DNA of 64,000 bases from Chara braunii (taxonomy: Eukaryota; Streptophyta; Charophyceae; Charales; Characeae), in assembly GCA_003427395.1 (NCBI GenBank), contig BFEA01000293.1, positions 235,410-299,409 on the forward strand, given 5' to 3'. The position numbers and the translations under genes are program-made. Every line of letters begins with the position of its first letter. Position 1 is the stretch's first letter. Below are positions 1 through 12,724 of the stretch, piece by piece. The notes below the pieces were generated by a model that was given only the letters and a program-made list of their open reading frames with translations, ran no database searches and was not told the DNA's origin.

Positions 1-213
1 CAGGCGGAGGACCAGACATGTTCCAGAAGTTTTGGTTCCGAACAAGTAGGTCTGAGCATGTCCCATAAGTTTGGGTAACTCAGTCTCTTCCTGCTACCAA
101 AACTTCTGGAACATGTCTGGTCCTCCGCCTGGTTCATTCTTCTTAAAGCCAAAGCAGGAAGAGACTGAGTTACCCAAACTTATGAGACATGCTCAGACCT
201 ACTTGTTCGGAAC
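1..213. repeat. Interleaved inverted repeat at the window edge
   Basis: Bases 1-36 are the reverse complement of 97-132, and bases 37-96 are the reverse complement of about 153-212, so the order is A', B', A, spacer, B. The forward arms (97-213) match the LTR sequence near 12,131-12,240 in the 5' LTR copy, but the inverted arms have no counterpart there. The matches look near perfect, so the rearrangement is recent or an assembly or foldback-read artefact. Confidence 0.75.
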
Positions 214-1157
214 CAAAAGAAATAGAAGAGACCCAAAATAAACAAGGCAACCAAGCCACCCAAACTTATGGGACAATGCATGGTTCCTAAAAGGTCAACA
301 GTCAGCCCTCGCAAGTCAGAGCAACCAGGTCACCCAAACTCATGGAACATATCTGGTTCTCCAGGCAATTCAAAAATTAACACAACATTGGGTCTCCACA
401 AACTTATGGAACTTTCCCAGCCACGGATAGACCAGTCAGACCCAAACAAACTGCCTTCCTCTCATCCTTCCACCAGATGCAACCCCACAATCTGCTTTCA
501 GTCAGACAACCAAACTGAAACTGCATTATACATACATCCCTTTATTTAATCTGGTCATGTTCTGAAAGTAAAACATAATGCAAAGTAAGGGGGCATGCAG
601 TATACTTAGTCAAAACATAGCGAAGGAATAAAGATAATGGGTTATAACTGGGTTTATAGAAGGAAAGCGAATGATTACCTCTCAGTTCCCTGCCTCCAGA
701 ACTCCTCCTAAGTTCCGACAGATCTCCCACAGTCGGTGGGCAGACTCCCCACAGAGTTTCGCTACGGTCCTACGGGTTGCAATCCCGCCTGCCGCCTTCC
801 TCTTAGAACAGGATTAGACTTAGATTAAGAAGAACAGAAAGAGGGGTCTGAGACTCTCGAGATACAAGAGGGGGACAAACTCAACTCTCAGGAGAGGACC
901 TTGTCATCTTCATGCGCCTTAGGGCCCCGCAATGGTAGCTAGAACACGCAGCAGCTTGGTCAAACTAACGCCCAACTGCCTACTGTTGACTCCCTGCCGC
1001 ATCTCCAACTCTAAGCAACGACCCCTCTTCCAGCAATCTCAACCACCCCACAAGCTTGCAATCCTAAGTTTGTGCCAATGGGAGCGCTGACAGCCCTTGA
1101 GGCTCGCCTCTAGCTACCTCAACCGGTAGTATGGGCAACGCACCAACTGGTAAGGAA

Positions 1158-1301
1158 GCCTGCAATCTTCATAGTTTGCTCCTTGCTGTTCCGGCCGACA
1201 TGATGGGCTTCATACCACCCTACGAACAAGCCTGCAATCTTTCCGGCTTGCTCCTTGCTGTTCCGACTGACAGGATGGGCTTCATACCACCCTACGAACA
1301 A
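1158..1301. repeat. 72-bp tandem duplication inside the LTR
   Basis: Two adjacent 72-bp units begin at 1,158 and 1,230, each starting GCCTGCAATCTT and ending CCCTACGAACAA. A third partial unit starts at 1,302. The same duplication is in the other LTR at 13,193-13,336, so it predates insertion of this element. Confidence 0.8.
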
Positions 1302-2045
1302 GCCTGCTATCTTCTCCACGTTGTTTACTCGCAGCTAGTTCGTTTTGGCGGAAATAGCAGTTCGTCGGCCGCCAGAAAGACTTTCAGACTCGCACTTAGC
1401 CTTCGGTCACTCCATTTGACATGGTGGGTTGTGCTCTTGCCGGTGGTTAAGCACTCCTTCTCGCGACTTTTCTCCTCATTGCCGCTCTACCTCGCATAAC
1501 CGGACTGCATATCGACCAATCGGGTAAACCTCCGATCCCCGTGGCTTACCCTCTGCTCCTCCGAATAGCGAGGCCGACGGTACCTCGACCAGCGGATAAC
1601 TCCCCGGTTCACCTCGCATCCCTCTCTCCGTGAGCGAATTGCAACTACTGTGCGCACTACCCATGATCCGAATGTCGGCACCATGTCCCAAACTTGATAA
1701 TTTCCCTGCTAGAACACGACCGGATACACATTGTTTCCAGCCACTGCGCGCAGAGATATCGAGACAGACTATTTCGCCGTTAGGATGAGCAACACACTGG
1801 TAATCAGGTAAGCCACTTACCCCTTCGCCTGGTCTCACGCCCCTCGATCACCGGGCCGAATGAAAACGGGATGAATCTTCCGCTAGAGCGCGGAAAGATA
1901 TTTTTCACACTCCCTTCTGCTTTGGCACGCAGCCTCCGAACTCCCTATCCATAAAACCGCCGCCCAAATTCGAAATCTGGCGAGGCCAATTAACTCAAAA
2001 CGATTCCAATCTTCATTTTCGCCTTTTACTTCACCGAACTTCGTC

Positions 2046-2720
2046 AAGAATCAAGAGAGGTACATACTTCTATCTTTTTGCTCAACTCTTCGCGCACCTT
2101 TTGTTCCCCTTACATCTTCATATATAACCCCACTCGCCGAGCCAAACCCATCACTCGATTCGCCCGACCACGCAAACTTGGTTTAACACTTTTTCATACT
2201 TGATTATGTTAGGAATCGAGAGAGGTAAGTGTGTTTCATCCTCCCTTTCCCTCTTCTCCGCCATATCTCGACGCACTAGTTTTTCTTTCTAGCTCCTACC
2301 TACTAACTTTCCAACCGAACTAACTACAAAATCGGGTTCGCAGTCCCTAAAATCCCCCGATTTGAATCCTCCCTTGCCTGCTTTCATTAAGAAACGGGAG
2401 AGAACCATACTTTCTTCCCTTGCTTCCTCTCTACCATCGCTATCTCCGCGCACGTCACCTTCGTACTAACTCTCACTCTACTAATCTATTGCTAAAACTA
2501 ACACTTCCACAAGGTTCGCCCGATTCAGAAACCCCCATCCGGCATCTCTCTGCGCTTGATTTTGTTACGAATCAAGTGCGCTATTAGTTCCCTTCCTCGC
2601 CATACCCGTCATTGTCCCTTCTCCATATCCCCCTGCATGCACTTTCCACCTCTTCATGGCTGGGTTCAGGCCCCATTTTCTTCTCCTAGCTTCGTGCCTC
2701 CGCCTCTTCACCTCATTCGG
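2046..2720. repeat. ~170-bp degenerate sub-repeats in the LTR
   Basis: A recurring block with a small hairpin around GAATC(A/G)AG followed by a pyrimidine-rich run and CGCCAT-type sequence recurs at about 2,046, 2,211, 2,385 and 2,557, a spacing of 165-174 bp. The same series is in the other LTR at about 14,070-14,720, and a diverged series is at 33,200-33,880. The units are too diverged to call a satellite. Confidence 0.5.
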
Positions 2721-5700
2721 AAGTACCTCGCACGAATACGTGCCCAGATTCACTTTGCCCTTGTTGCCTTCGTTCGTCCTGCGCCAGACTTCACTCCAAC
2801 GCGATCATCGCGATGGTTGTGGGTCGATACAGCTAGTGGGGGCGACCGCTGCAGTGCACCACCCAGGTTCGACCGTCGTACCTGCTCCAGCGCCGAGATT
2901 AGTAGGAGAGCGCAAATCCGCTCCAAGCCTACAGCGTGAGTCTCACCAAGTGTTTTTCCGATGAAGATCTTGGTAGTAGTAGTAGACAGTCAAGTGGGAA
3001 CTTTTGAAGACCGAGGTGGAAAAAGTTTGGAAAAAGTTCCACCGGGCGGCTCGGTCATTGCCACCGCTGCGCACCTCCTTACGGTGCCCTTGGCCACTGT
3101 CTGCTTCCCCTGGCGAAAACATCCGCCCTGAATAGCTGCTGGCACTGAGGCACTCAGCCTGTGCTTAGTCCTCCCGACTCTGCCTCTACTAGGAATCGAA
3201 GGTCACAGCCTGTTGTATGGCCCTCGCTGTGAGGCAGGTGAAGAGGGTGCCCGACGCAGATCTTATTGGCACGTATTCAGGTGAGCTTTGTGGAGACCAA
3301 AATTTGGGGATGTGTTCCATAGGACCGCTATTATGATCCACTCTCGCTTCTACCCTGGTGCGCTCGTCTCTCCACGCCTCGGCTCGTCCCACCGGCCCTC
3401 GAGGGTCAACGGCCATGCCCACGTTCAGACCTCTCGCCGCGGACTGCGGGCGGGCACCGGGCGTTATTGCAGAATACCCCTGCAACCCAAGTGCCTTCCG
3501 CCTCGTAGGCTTAGTCACCCACCAGCTCGCATACACGGTTAAACTCTTCGGTCCGTGTTTGGACGGTCGAGGGATTCTGCCGGCGCTCAGAGCACGCCTG
3601 AATCCGCAGGTGAACCAAAAGTGACGCGCGCTTAAGGTCCTCGATCGCTGTGACGGCCTAAAAAATCCGACGACTCGTCCGAATCAGGGAATGCCAGTGC
3701 ATAAAAACATTTATACAGAAAAAACTGCTAGCACCGTTCTGGCGCCGCTGACAACAAAACCAAAGGGCTACCCCCGCTGGACCCTCAACTGCTCAGTTCC
3801 TTCACGTAACTCTAACACCCCGCGTGTGCCGCACACCCCGGCGAGGGCGTGAACGTCCTCTTATACGTGTTCCGTCAAGCGGACGAGGCCACATTAGAGC
3901 GACTTACGGAAACCACGTCAAATACCCTTGTAAGGGTACTTGGTACGACAGTCTGTCCGACTTTATTAAGCGACGTCCCCGTCGCACCAAACAATCATCG
4001 CGAGTATCATCCAAATACAGTTTTCAGAAGAAGTACATGATAACTTCCTCTGTCTTTAACTCGTCGTAAAACTTGATTAAAGCAGTTACCAAGCTGTATC
4101 AATTCTAAACCTCGATTCCTTAAGACAATTCGGGCAGAAGTCAAAGGTGGAAAATACCATTCAATTCCTGATCACAATAGAAATCTACAAGAGTCGAGTA
4201 ATCGGCTAGTCACAAACACACTTCAACTTCTAACTCAACAAAGTGGATAAAACCACTTTCCACCCGTTATAATTACGAACAGGAAGTCATCTAATGTTAA
4301 ACTCAAGACTACACCACTTCCGGTCTCTTTGAGCGATATTTTGTCGCGTCGGGCAACCTAAATCACCATATCATAAGTTGAAACTCAGACTTAGTGGTGG
4401 GTCAAATTTCAGGATCTCAATCTTTATTTTAAACTCTTTTCTTTTCACACACATCAATTACTCAATTTCAACTGATCTATACACTCCTTTTCGAGCTCTT
4501 CCTTAAAGAAACACCCCATTGTGGGGCTTAATCAAACATCTCAATCTTTGAGCTAATCTAGAAGATTAGGGTGTTTGACCCCATCACTTATACCCCAAAT
4601 GTACCTTACGGGTAGGGCCCCTTTAAGCCCAATCCCCACAAGCCATTACTGTCGCTCAAAAACCATTCATTTTAGCCATTCATCAAACAGATGGTAGGGG
4701 TACTCATTAAACCCTCAAAATAAATGAAATCCACGCCTTTTGTCCACAAATCTTACTTTTATAAGCAGGGCTCTTTACTTCCGTCACGCAGTTTGTCAAT
4801 CACATTCATAAAACTTTGCTCAGCGAGCAAGATTTCATAATCTTCTCTCAAATAAACTCACGTTTTTACTGCTTTAAAACTTCCCACTTGCTGATACGAC
4901 ACTTTCAACCAAAACTAAAGTCGATTGGAGGGTCTCAAAATCAGGTGGGTTTTTCCCTCCGTAGACGACACTCCCAACGACATTTAGTCAAAACTTAAAT
5001 CTCTCAAGGAGTCTTAATCATGGAAGTCTTCGTCCCAGACTAGACCGTTTGTGACCCATAATAAGTTGAGTGAAAGACTCACAACCAGCAGGCTTCCACA
5101 TTGCCAGTGCTTCCTTTACCATCTTTCACGTGACTATGCAAGCGGGGATGTCGAATTGAACGGTTATTTCCTTACCCCCCGCCACACACACAAAACCACC
5201 CGGGACTCACAGTCACTGGTCAGGCAAGGGCTTTCTTACTTGGCAGGTTTTCCTGCCGCAGATGACACGCTTACTGGCAGCTGAGGACCAACAGAGTGGA
5301 ACTGCCGATTTGGCCGAGGATAGTACTCTACTCCATAAAAGATCTTCTTAAGCCACCCCTCCTTCCCTTGGGTGAGCCTTCCATAAAACTTTTAATACTC
5401 CTTCCATTCTGAAGGAGAATCACCCATAAAAATCTCTCAGCCATCATCCCACTCATGAATGATCTATTCATATAAACTTTAAAATACCTTTCGCTTGAAG
5501 ATAAGTTCAGATAAAACCAATAACCACTCAGACCGCCTTCATGCATAACCTTTTTCTTTATATAACTTTTTGGACTTTTCAACTTCCTATAAATCCTTCA
5601 CTCAAAATCACGCTTTCTTCACTTCATTGAACCCTCTTTGGTTCAGACATACTTCATTATATTAATTAAATAAAACACAGAAAGACCCACAATACCACAA

Positions 5701-6300
5701 TGGTGAGAATGTTAATGACAATCAGAACACGCACGATCCTGCACCCCGGGGGAATCAAAACCCATACCAAGATGACCCTCAAAGGAAGATCAAATTATCT
5801 CGAGTCTCCAATCTTCACAAGCCTCAAATCATCATAATTCCAGGTCCCAATCAAAATCAAGTGACCTTGTATATCATACCACATAGACCATAACCAACTG
5901 ATATACACAGAAGGATCTCAAACGTTCTCGCAAAAATGGGTGAGCGTCAACGTACGGACGACTATCCCTTATATGACATCCACTTGTATCTGACAAATGC
6001 TAAAGTCAGCTTAGAGAGTGGATACTCCGATCCAGAATGTACGCACAATCCCAAAAAGTAAAAACGCACACTCGAGACCAGAAATAATTACAAGATGACA
6101 TCTACGTTTCGTAAAACTCATAGGTTCGGTTAAAAGCAAAATAAGCAGATAATCCCTTATTAGTTCTACCAACTGAGTCTTCCGCACCGTCATAGCCTTT
6201 CGAGTGTCTGCTTATTAGTCATTCAAGGCTGCTCACACCATTCTACCTCTCTCCTGCTATGAATGCGACAAATAATAGATGCTATAAAAGATCAAAACTT

Positions 6301-7410
6301 TTATCTAGGCAAACGACCTAACCCCTCAACCCCTCTCTTTGCCATCTTACATCTGCGAGGGGTATGACCAGTCTCCCCACAACAAGCACATAATATCTGC
6401 GCCCACCGTTCTCGCTCTCTTCTATTTCTTCGTCCGGTTCAACTTATAGTTGACGATATGCCCTTGTCATCACACTACTTCTTAGGATCAGACGCAGCGG
6501 TCGGCAGGGCTATACCAACTTCTTCTCGAACTCTTCGCTCTTTCATTCCCTTCTCATTTGGAGCGTCAAACGTCCTCTCACAGGTATGAGTTGCAGCATT
6601 CCTTACTCTAGTCTGCACCTCTTTTCTCTCATCATCTAGCTCCTTATTCTTCTCCTTGCTCCATCTGTGATTTCGCTTGACGACCTTAGCGTCCTTCTGA
6701 AATCCATTTTTATTATCATCAGAGGTGCCTACTGCAGGGTCATTTGGCCTCTTTCCAAGCTCACTCCTATGGCAGAGGTACTGGTCGAAATCCCCATGCT
6801 CAAAGTTCTCTCGGATCTTATCCCATATTAGTTTCCCCTCTGTCCCACGAATCAAGTCTCGCTGCTCAGCGCCTGTGAAGTTCATAAGGAAAACAAAGCA
6901 CTTGTCATGTTCAGACAGTGCCCAGACCTTGCGCGATGTGTACTCATACTCCGCCAAGAAGTGCCCCACTGACACATAACTATATCGATCCATCCTCTCA
7001 AGATCGTCTTTGGTCAGTTGTTCCCCACCTAGCCGGTATTTATTCCACATGTCATCATAAAACTTGCTCCATGATGACCCCGCTCTTCTAATCAGCCCAC
7101 TGATTTCGTTCTTCAAGCCTATATGGATATACTTTATAACCTCCTTCAGCATCTGCTCCTCATTCCACTTGCAGTGGGATGCTATCTGCCCAAATTTGTC
7201 AAGGAAGTCAGAAACATGATAGCCTTTGTAGAAGTCGATCTCAACCTTGGGTAGGTTGTCTCGCTCCCAACCACGCACACCCAACAGGTAGACAAGTTCC
7301 TCGACCCCAATCTTCCCTTGAAACCCTTCCATCTCGAGCTCCCTCGACCTCATCACCTGTTGAACAACAACAAACGGCGTTAGGTTCGAGGCTCGAAGGA
7401 AGTTACGCAA
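6301..7410 (-). pseudogene. gag: Retrotransposon gag (capsid + zinc knuckle), broken by two stops
   Basis: This is the capsid/nucleocapsid polyprotein that would package element RNA in cytoplasmic virus-like particles. The main frame is open for 311 codons, from 7,410 to a TAG at 6,475-6,477. A hydrophobic/aromatic capsid-like region lies around residues 60-200, including KWNEEQMLKEV, KYRLGGEQLTKDDLERMDR and SEHDKCFVFLMNFTGAEQ, followed by a basic, charged tail. Past the TAG the same frame continues through a TGA to a perfect CX2CX4HX4C zinc knuckle (CACCGETGHTPRRC, 6,349-6,390) and ends at a TAA at 6,301-6,303, about 370 codons in all. The leftmost codon is TTG; the first ATG is at 7,351-7,353 (residue 20), so the true start or an upstream exon is unresolved. 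The knuckle lying in frame shows the two stops are nonsense mutations (or, less likely, read through). The style resembles gag proteins of charophyte/plant Ty3-like elements, but the exact clade is not established. Confidence 0.8.
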
Positions 7411-7943
7411 CTAAATCCAATATAGAATATATCCTACTAAATTATCCCGTTCTTATCATGAAGGCATACATAGAATCTATTCAGAACAACGGTGTTATCG
7501 AAGAGAGTCTTTGAATAAATATTCACCTTAAATAAAGCATAAATATTCACCTATAAATCCTCTAAATCATAACTCAGGCATTAACCACTTATATTTTCTA
7601 TTATCAAGGAATGACACAATATCCATATGTCACATAGGTGGATACTTCAAACATGAGTCATGATAAATAACATATACTTACCACAATAATCCTAACATAA
7701 TAGGCACAACTTATTGGCAAGGGTTGTAACTGAAGATTATGACAAAATTTATAAACAACAACATTGAAGTCAACTCAACTGCCAGTCATATAACAAGATA
7801 ACCCTCGACAACGTATTATATATTCTATAAGGCAGAAATAAGACCAGCAATGAGTAAATAGCATGATACAATTGTTACCCCTTCTACTTTTTAAGCGAAG
7901 TATATATTACAGAGGTACGGTGTAATCCTCATAAGATAACATC

Positions 7944-8126
7944 TTGACTCCTAAGCCCCCCTCTAAAGATCAAGCCTCACCGTATCCCTCTCTGATTCCA
8001 GCGCTTGCACCTCACCGACCCTATCATGGTCAAATGGGCAACCCCACCCGTACTTATCAAGGCAACGAAGAGCGAATTCGCACCTTTACAAATATGGCGG
8101 CCCTACTTAACGGGAGACGAGCCTAG
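7944..8126 (+). other. Proline-rich open frame antisense to the element (doubtful)
   Basis: A 60-codon plus-strand frame with a Pro/Tyr/Gln-rich start (ASPYPSLIPALAPHRPYHGQ) resembles the N-terminal composition of many gag proteins, but it lies on the opposite strand to gag. It begins with TTG and has no known domain. It may be an inverted gag remnant, an unrelated insertion or chance. Confidence 0.15.
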
Positions 8127-9110
8127 GTCGCTACTCCAGAACCGCTTTCACTGAGTATTAGTTGTTTCACTTGGCCATCACAGTTTCGACAAGGTAACAA
8201 GCTCCTTCCTCTTCTCTCAACAGATAGTGTAGTTACTCTCCTATCATAGGAAAGATAACAACACCCCACTAATGGACCACGAACATAATTCCGGAGTGGG
8301 TCTCACTATCAATCTTGATACTGATAACTGCCTCCTTAAGCCTTAACGAGGGAGTAACAATTCAAGAATGCACTTCCACTGAGGACAACTATACACGCCA
8401 ACTTACTCCCTTGAGGAAGGATCACCTTCCTTAGGAATGAGTCCCCCCATTCACCTCTGGTCCCATGCCAGATCTGGGTATTATGCAAAGTATATGTCCT
8501 CTCTTACAGACAAACCATACATACGTCATCAGTTAGACATCAAACAAAATACAGAAAAACACATATATGATACCAACCAAATAACACCGTCATAAAAACG
8601 AACAAAATCGATATATATTACACATACTTTAGAACATAAGCCTCTCTTCGGGTTAGCCAAACGGTTAGCTAAGTAACCACTACTCCGGCAGTTACATTTA
8701 TACAATCCTTTAGGTGACTCAATTTTATCGTCAACTGATACCATTGGAGGGTCAATGCGCAATATTAATTGCACTAACCATCACACCACAACGTGGTCTT
8801 GGCTCAAGGAAAAACCTTTGACATCAAACCCCTCATTTCGCATTTATCAGTTACCCTCTCACTCATGTCACCCATGCACCAGAAAACTCCTCAAAAGCGA
8901 GGCTCTATCGACAAGGGGAGGGCGACTCAGCTTGACCTCTCATAATAAACACTTCACACTTACGCCACAGTTTTTAGACATCTTCAACGATAGTCAAAGT
9001 ATCATGCAACCGACCATATACATCCAAAGAAAGCTTCTCCTTTTGCCTACTTCTCACTTTTTCATACCCGGATGTCGTTCCACCAGGGACAACGGCAGGC
9101 AACCGTTATA

Positions 9111-9126
9111 CCCGGCAATGGCGCCA
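9111..9126 (-). other. Primer-binding site (PBS)
   Basis: On the minus strand this reads TGGCGCCATTGCCGGG, two bases downstream of the LTR end CGCTCGACA. It begins with the TGG expected for pairing with a tRNA CCA end, and it differs by one base from the TGGCGCCGTTGCCGGG-type PBS seen in several plant Ty3/gypsy elements. It fixes the element's orientation and the inner end of the 5' LTR. Confidence 0.8.
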
Positions 9127-11740
9127 CCTGTCGAGCGCATCGGTCCGGCATCGCTCAAAGCCAGCGCGGGACCCTCTCGGCCTCGTCACGCAGGAGTTGG
9201 TTCCCTCGTCGTGAATATACATGGTGCTTCCGCAAGCCGCTCCGATCGAGTGCACCAACCATACCTCTCAAGAGCCCCTACGACAGGATAGGGCCTACGC
9301 GAGGTACGACTTACCTCCACCTTACGGGAGTTGTCACCTCCCTTCAGTGGGCGTATCCCCGCCGAGCTACCAGTCCACAGTACGAAAGTTGATCAGCTGA
9401 AATCGCGGAGGTGGACCAGCCGAGGGCGTTTCTCGTTCGCTGTAGCATTTGCGGTACGCGGGGTATTACGCTTCTATCAGACCCGCACGCGAACCAACAT
9501 CTTGGGGGTCTGAGGTCCCAAACGTGACTCATCGCTGGTTGACTAGGACGCATCCTGTGCACCACACACACACCACTCTAAAGAACATAAAAATAAAAAA
9601 ACACCCACACATACACATACATATAAAAAACGACAGAGAACAAACAATGCGATAACACTCCTAGTCCCTTAGTAGTTGTCTCATGACTCTCCGACGTCGA
9701 AATCGGAAAGGCGACGCGCGCGAGACTTGGTACAAAACCGCGCGGACGCAGGGCTAACTCATATCGAATCGCAATGCAAGCGTACGCAAGCGGTCGCAAT
9801 GATGGCGTGCTATGTAGTACCCATACTCATGAGGTCCTCGTTAATCTCGAGGGTCGCATTCGACACTCAAGTGTCGGCTTACACGCGCCTTGAGGGAATG
9901 ATCTCTCGACGCTGGACAACCGTCAAGTGCGGTTGTAAACCAGACCCTCTTCTGCACCCTGCAAAGAGTGGGTGGTACACAGGTTCACACCTGTGGTGAC
10001 AATCGTCTCTTATTGCCCTTGAGACCAGCTCCATCATCCAGGGTCTNGAAAGAAGTCAAGCGGTTTGACTTTGACGGCTGTCATGGGCTCTAACGTCCAA
10101 CTATAAAAATTAACAAGCAAAATCAATCAATAAATAAATAAACATCCCAACACTCATATATCAAATCAGATATCGAGATAAAATACAGGAAGGGGAAAAC
10201 ACAAACCCATCAATTATGCAGATCGTGCGTCACATGGTTGTCATTCTCACTCCCTCCAAAGTATGACTCATGTACTAAACTCCAAAATACTAACCTGCAT
10301 AAGACACAAGCAAACACAATAGTCACATTGTCATACACCAATGTGGTCAACTTTACTGTTCCCTGTAACTCACACCACGCCTCACACACCCAAGTCTCTG
10401 TCATAGTTCAACTTTTCATAAATCTCATAAGTTCTTTATAATGGCCATTTAAAAGAGGTCCGGTTAGAACCCTCAAAGAAACATATTAAATCTTAGGGCT
10501 AAGGCAATCAAGTTGAGGTACAAGAGTAAGCAAAGTTGTGTCATGTGCCGACGAGTCGGCGATCAACCAACCGACTTATTATCAGTGATAAAAGAAAATG
10601 ATCCTCGTAGGATCAAGCTGGAACTAGTCAAAATCCTGGATCGAATGTCCAAAGAGGATCTGTACCATACGATAGGTCAATGTCCAAGCTAAATCGCCAA
10701 TGTATGGAGATTTAATCCCCATGACACACTCTCGCTCAAGACTCTCCTGACAACCGAGCCTAGGTCTATCTCTAAGTCAGCGCCCAAGGAAAGGTAGACC
10801 TATGGCAGGATCTCCCCCATACAAAGTGGATCGCCAGAGTCGCCACCTGTCAAAATGTAACCTATCTCCCCTAAACTAACAAAATTTCGACAGTGTTTCC
10901 CGTAGGAAAAGTGTCTTTCCAGAATTTATATCAGCCTAAATATGAAAACATAAATAATCTTCAACCTTCTGAAAGTCCAATTTTATCTAACTCCCTGAAT
11001 TTAGCAAAAATTTGGGCAGCACTCCCTTCAGAAAAAGAGACTCCCAGATTTTTACCAATTCATATATAAAAATAAGACAAGTTGAACTTTTGTAAAGTCA
11101 AATTTTGACTAACTCCTTAGATTTACAGAAACTTCGGCAGCGCTTCCCGTAGAGAAAGTAACTTACCAAAATTTATATAAAGCTAAGTTCATAATTTAAA
11201 ATGACTTTGACTTCTCAAGGTCCAATTTTATCTAACTCCCTGAATTAACAAAAATTTGGGTAGCACTCCCTTTAGAAAAACCTTTAGAAAAGTCTTTAGA
11301 AAATGGGACTCTCCTGATTTTTAGTAAGTCAAAAAGTCAGACAAACTGAATTTTGAAAAGACAAAATATGACAAACTCCTTGTTTTTTTAGAAATTTCGG
11401 CAGCGTTTTCCGCAGAGAAAGTGGCTTACCAAGATCTATTCAAGACCAAGTATAATAAAAAGATCCCAGAAAATGCAAAAATCGACCTAAATAAAAATAA
11501 ACGTAACTTGGAAAATGCAGGAATTGAGACTGACTCTTATGGTTCTAGCACGTGGCGAGCAACTAAGGCAACTACGTATCAACTGAAATTCAGACTAAAC
11601 AGTGATCTCACTCAGCCACATGCAGGTCAAATCACAAAGGTAAGTACTCTCACCATCCCCAAGTCATCCTGAACAAACAAAAATTCGTAATCTTTCAATG
11701 ATTTATCCCTTTATACTCAGCTTACATAAGGCATAAAGTT

Positions 11741-12445
11741 AGGCCACCCAAACTTATGGGATATGCCTAACTTAGCCATTTAGTATACACAAACACAGGG
11801 CAAAACAAATTTTCTCTTCTTTGAGCATGTTACTAGGCCACCCTAGTCGCCCTGAACTGTTTAAGATATCCAAATTATATATAATTGTCTGCACTTAGTC
11901 TTTTGAGGCTACATATGACTGAACTAAACTCAAGTTCAGTCTGCCCCATCTTACCACCAATTTACTCTTAATTAATACTCTCTTCAAGTTGATGATATGC
12001 TTTAATCAGACCACCCAAACTTATAAGACTATGTCTGACTAGCCTGTTCATAGGTAAAATAATAATGAAGTATAGCCAAATTATAACCTTTGGGTTCCAG
12101 CATGTGCGAGGCATTGGACCAAGACCACCCAAACTTATGAAACATGTTTGGTCCTCCGCCTCGTTCATTCTTCTTAAAGCCAAAGCAAGAAGAGGCTGAG
12201 TCACCCAAACTTATGGGACATGCTCAGCCTCCTCGTTTAGAACCAAAAAAAACAGAAGAAACCCAAAATAAACAAGGCAACCAAGCCACCTAAACTTATG
12301 GGACAATGCCTGGTTCCTAAAAGGACAACTACAGTCACCCCTCGCAAGTCAGAGCAACCAGACCACCCAAATTTATGAAACATATCCGGTTCTCCAGGCA
12401 ATTCAAACATAAACACAACACTGGGTCTCCCCAAACTTATGGGGA
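11741..12445. repeat. Iterated CATAAGTTTGGGTGG boxes in the LTR
   Basis: Seven copies of CCACCCAAACTTATGGG-type sequence (minus strand CATAAGTTTGGGTGG) begin near 11,744, 12,009, 12,124, 12,200, 12,285, 12,361 and 12,425. Most are followed by a GACATG(C/T)CTGG-type tail, and the later ones are spaced about 65-113 bp. Related copies are at 62-80 and 160-412 in the other LTR and at about 30,070-30,770 in the diverged LTR. Conservation of the core amid diverged spacers suggests a bound or structural element in U3/R, but that is inference. Confidence 0.65.
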
Positions 12446-12724
12446 GTTCCCAGCCTCTGATAGACCCAGTCAGACCCAAGCAAACTGCCTTTCTCCCATC
12501 CTTCCCCCAGATGCAACCCCACAATCTGCTTTCAGTCAGACAACCAAACTGAAATTGCATTATACATATATTCTTTTATTTAATATGGTCATGTCCTGAA
12601 AGTCAGACATAAAGTCAAAGTAAGAGGGCATGCAGTATACTCAGTCAAAACATAGTGAAGGCATGCAGATAATGGGTTATAACTGGGTTTATAGAGGGAA
12701 AACGAATGATTACCTCTCAGTTCC

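Larger units (their letters stand above)
1..3950 (-). mobile_element. 3' LTR (partial) of a giant-LTR retrotransposon
   Basis: From about position 97 to 3,950 the sequence is collinear with about 12,130-15,958, at roughly 90-95% identity by eye with small indels (for example an extra 11 bp near 1,545 and about 20 bp near 3,030). Homology stops at the shared GTACGACA ending at 3,950 and 15,958, which read on the minus strand gives an LTR starting TGTCGTAC. Because gag is on the minus strand, this copy is the 3' LTR and continues beyond the left edge of the window. No purine-rich tract is evident just inside the boundary. Short open frames here are not conserved as proteins and are not called. 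Confidence 0.8.
3951..9128 (-). mobile_element. Internal region of a gag-only LTR retrotransposon
   Basis: The 5.2 kb between the two LTRs holds a gag pseudogene (6,301-7,410) and a primer-binding site (9,111-9,126), both on the minus strand. From gag to the 3' LTR (3,951-6,300) I find no protease, reverse transcriptase, RNase H or integrase signature on either strand; the stretch is AT-rich and full of stops. The 1.7 kb between PBS and gag (7,411-9,110) is leader-like, with no protein I can recognise. This matches the plant non-autonomous types called LARD or TR-GAG (long terminal repeats plus at most gag), which depend on pol from elsewhere. Loss of pol by deletion from a full element is the alternative. 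Confidence 0.7.

Noticed and set aside
1131-1499. 122-codon frame in the 3' LTR with a counterpart at 13,166-13,459
   Set aside because: Its conservation is explained by LTR homology and the 72-bp duplication; the diverged LTR copy does not keep the frame.
3951-3990. Polypurine tract next to the 3' LTR
   Set aside because: Only a short GACGGGGACG stretch about 25 bases from the boundary; not adjacent, so not called.
3951-6300. pol genes of the retrotransposon
   Set aside because: No reverse transcriptase, integrase or protease motif seen on either strand, and no long frame even ignoring stops.
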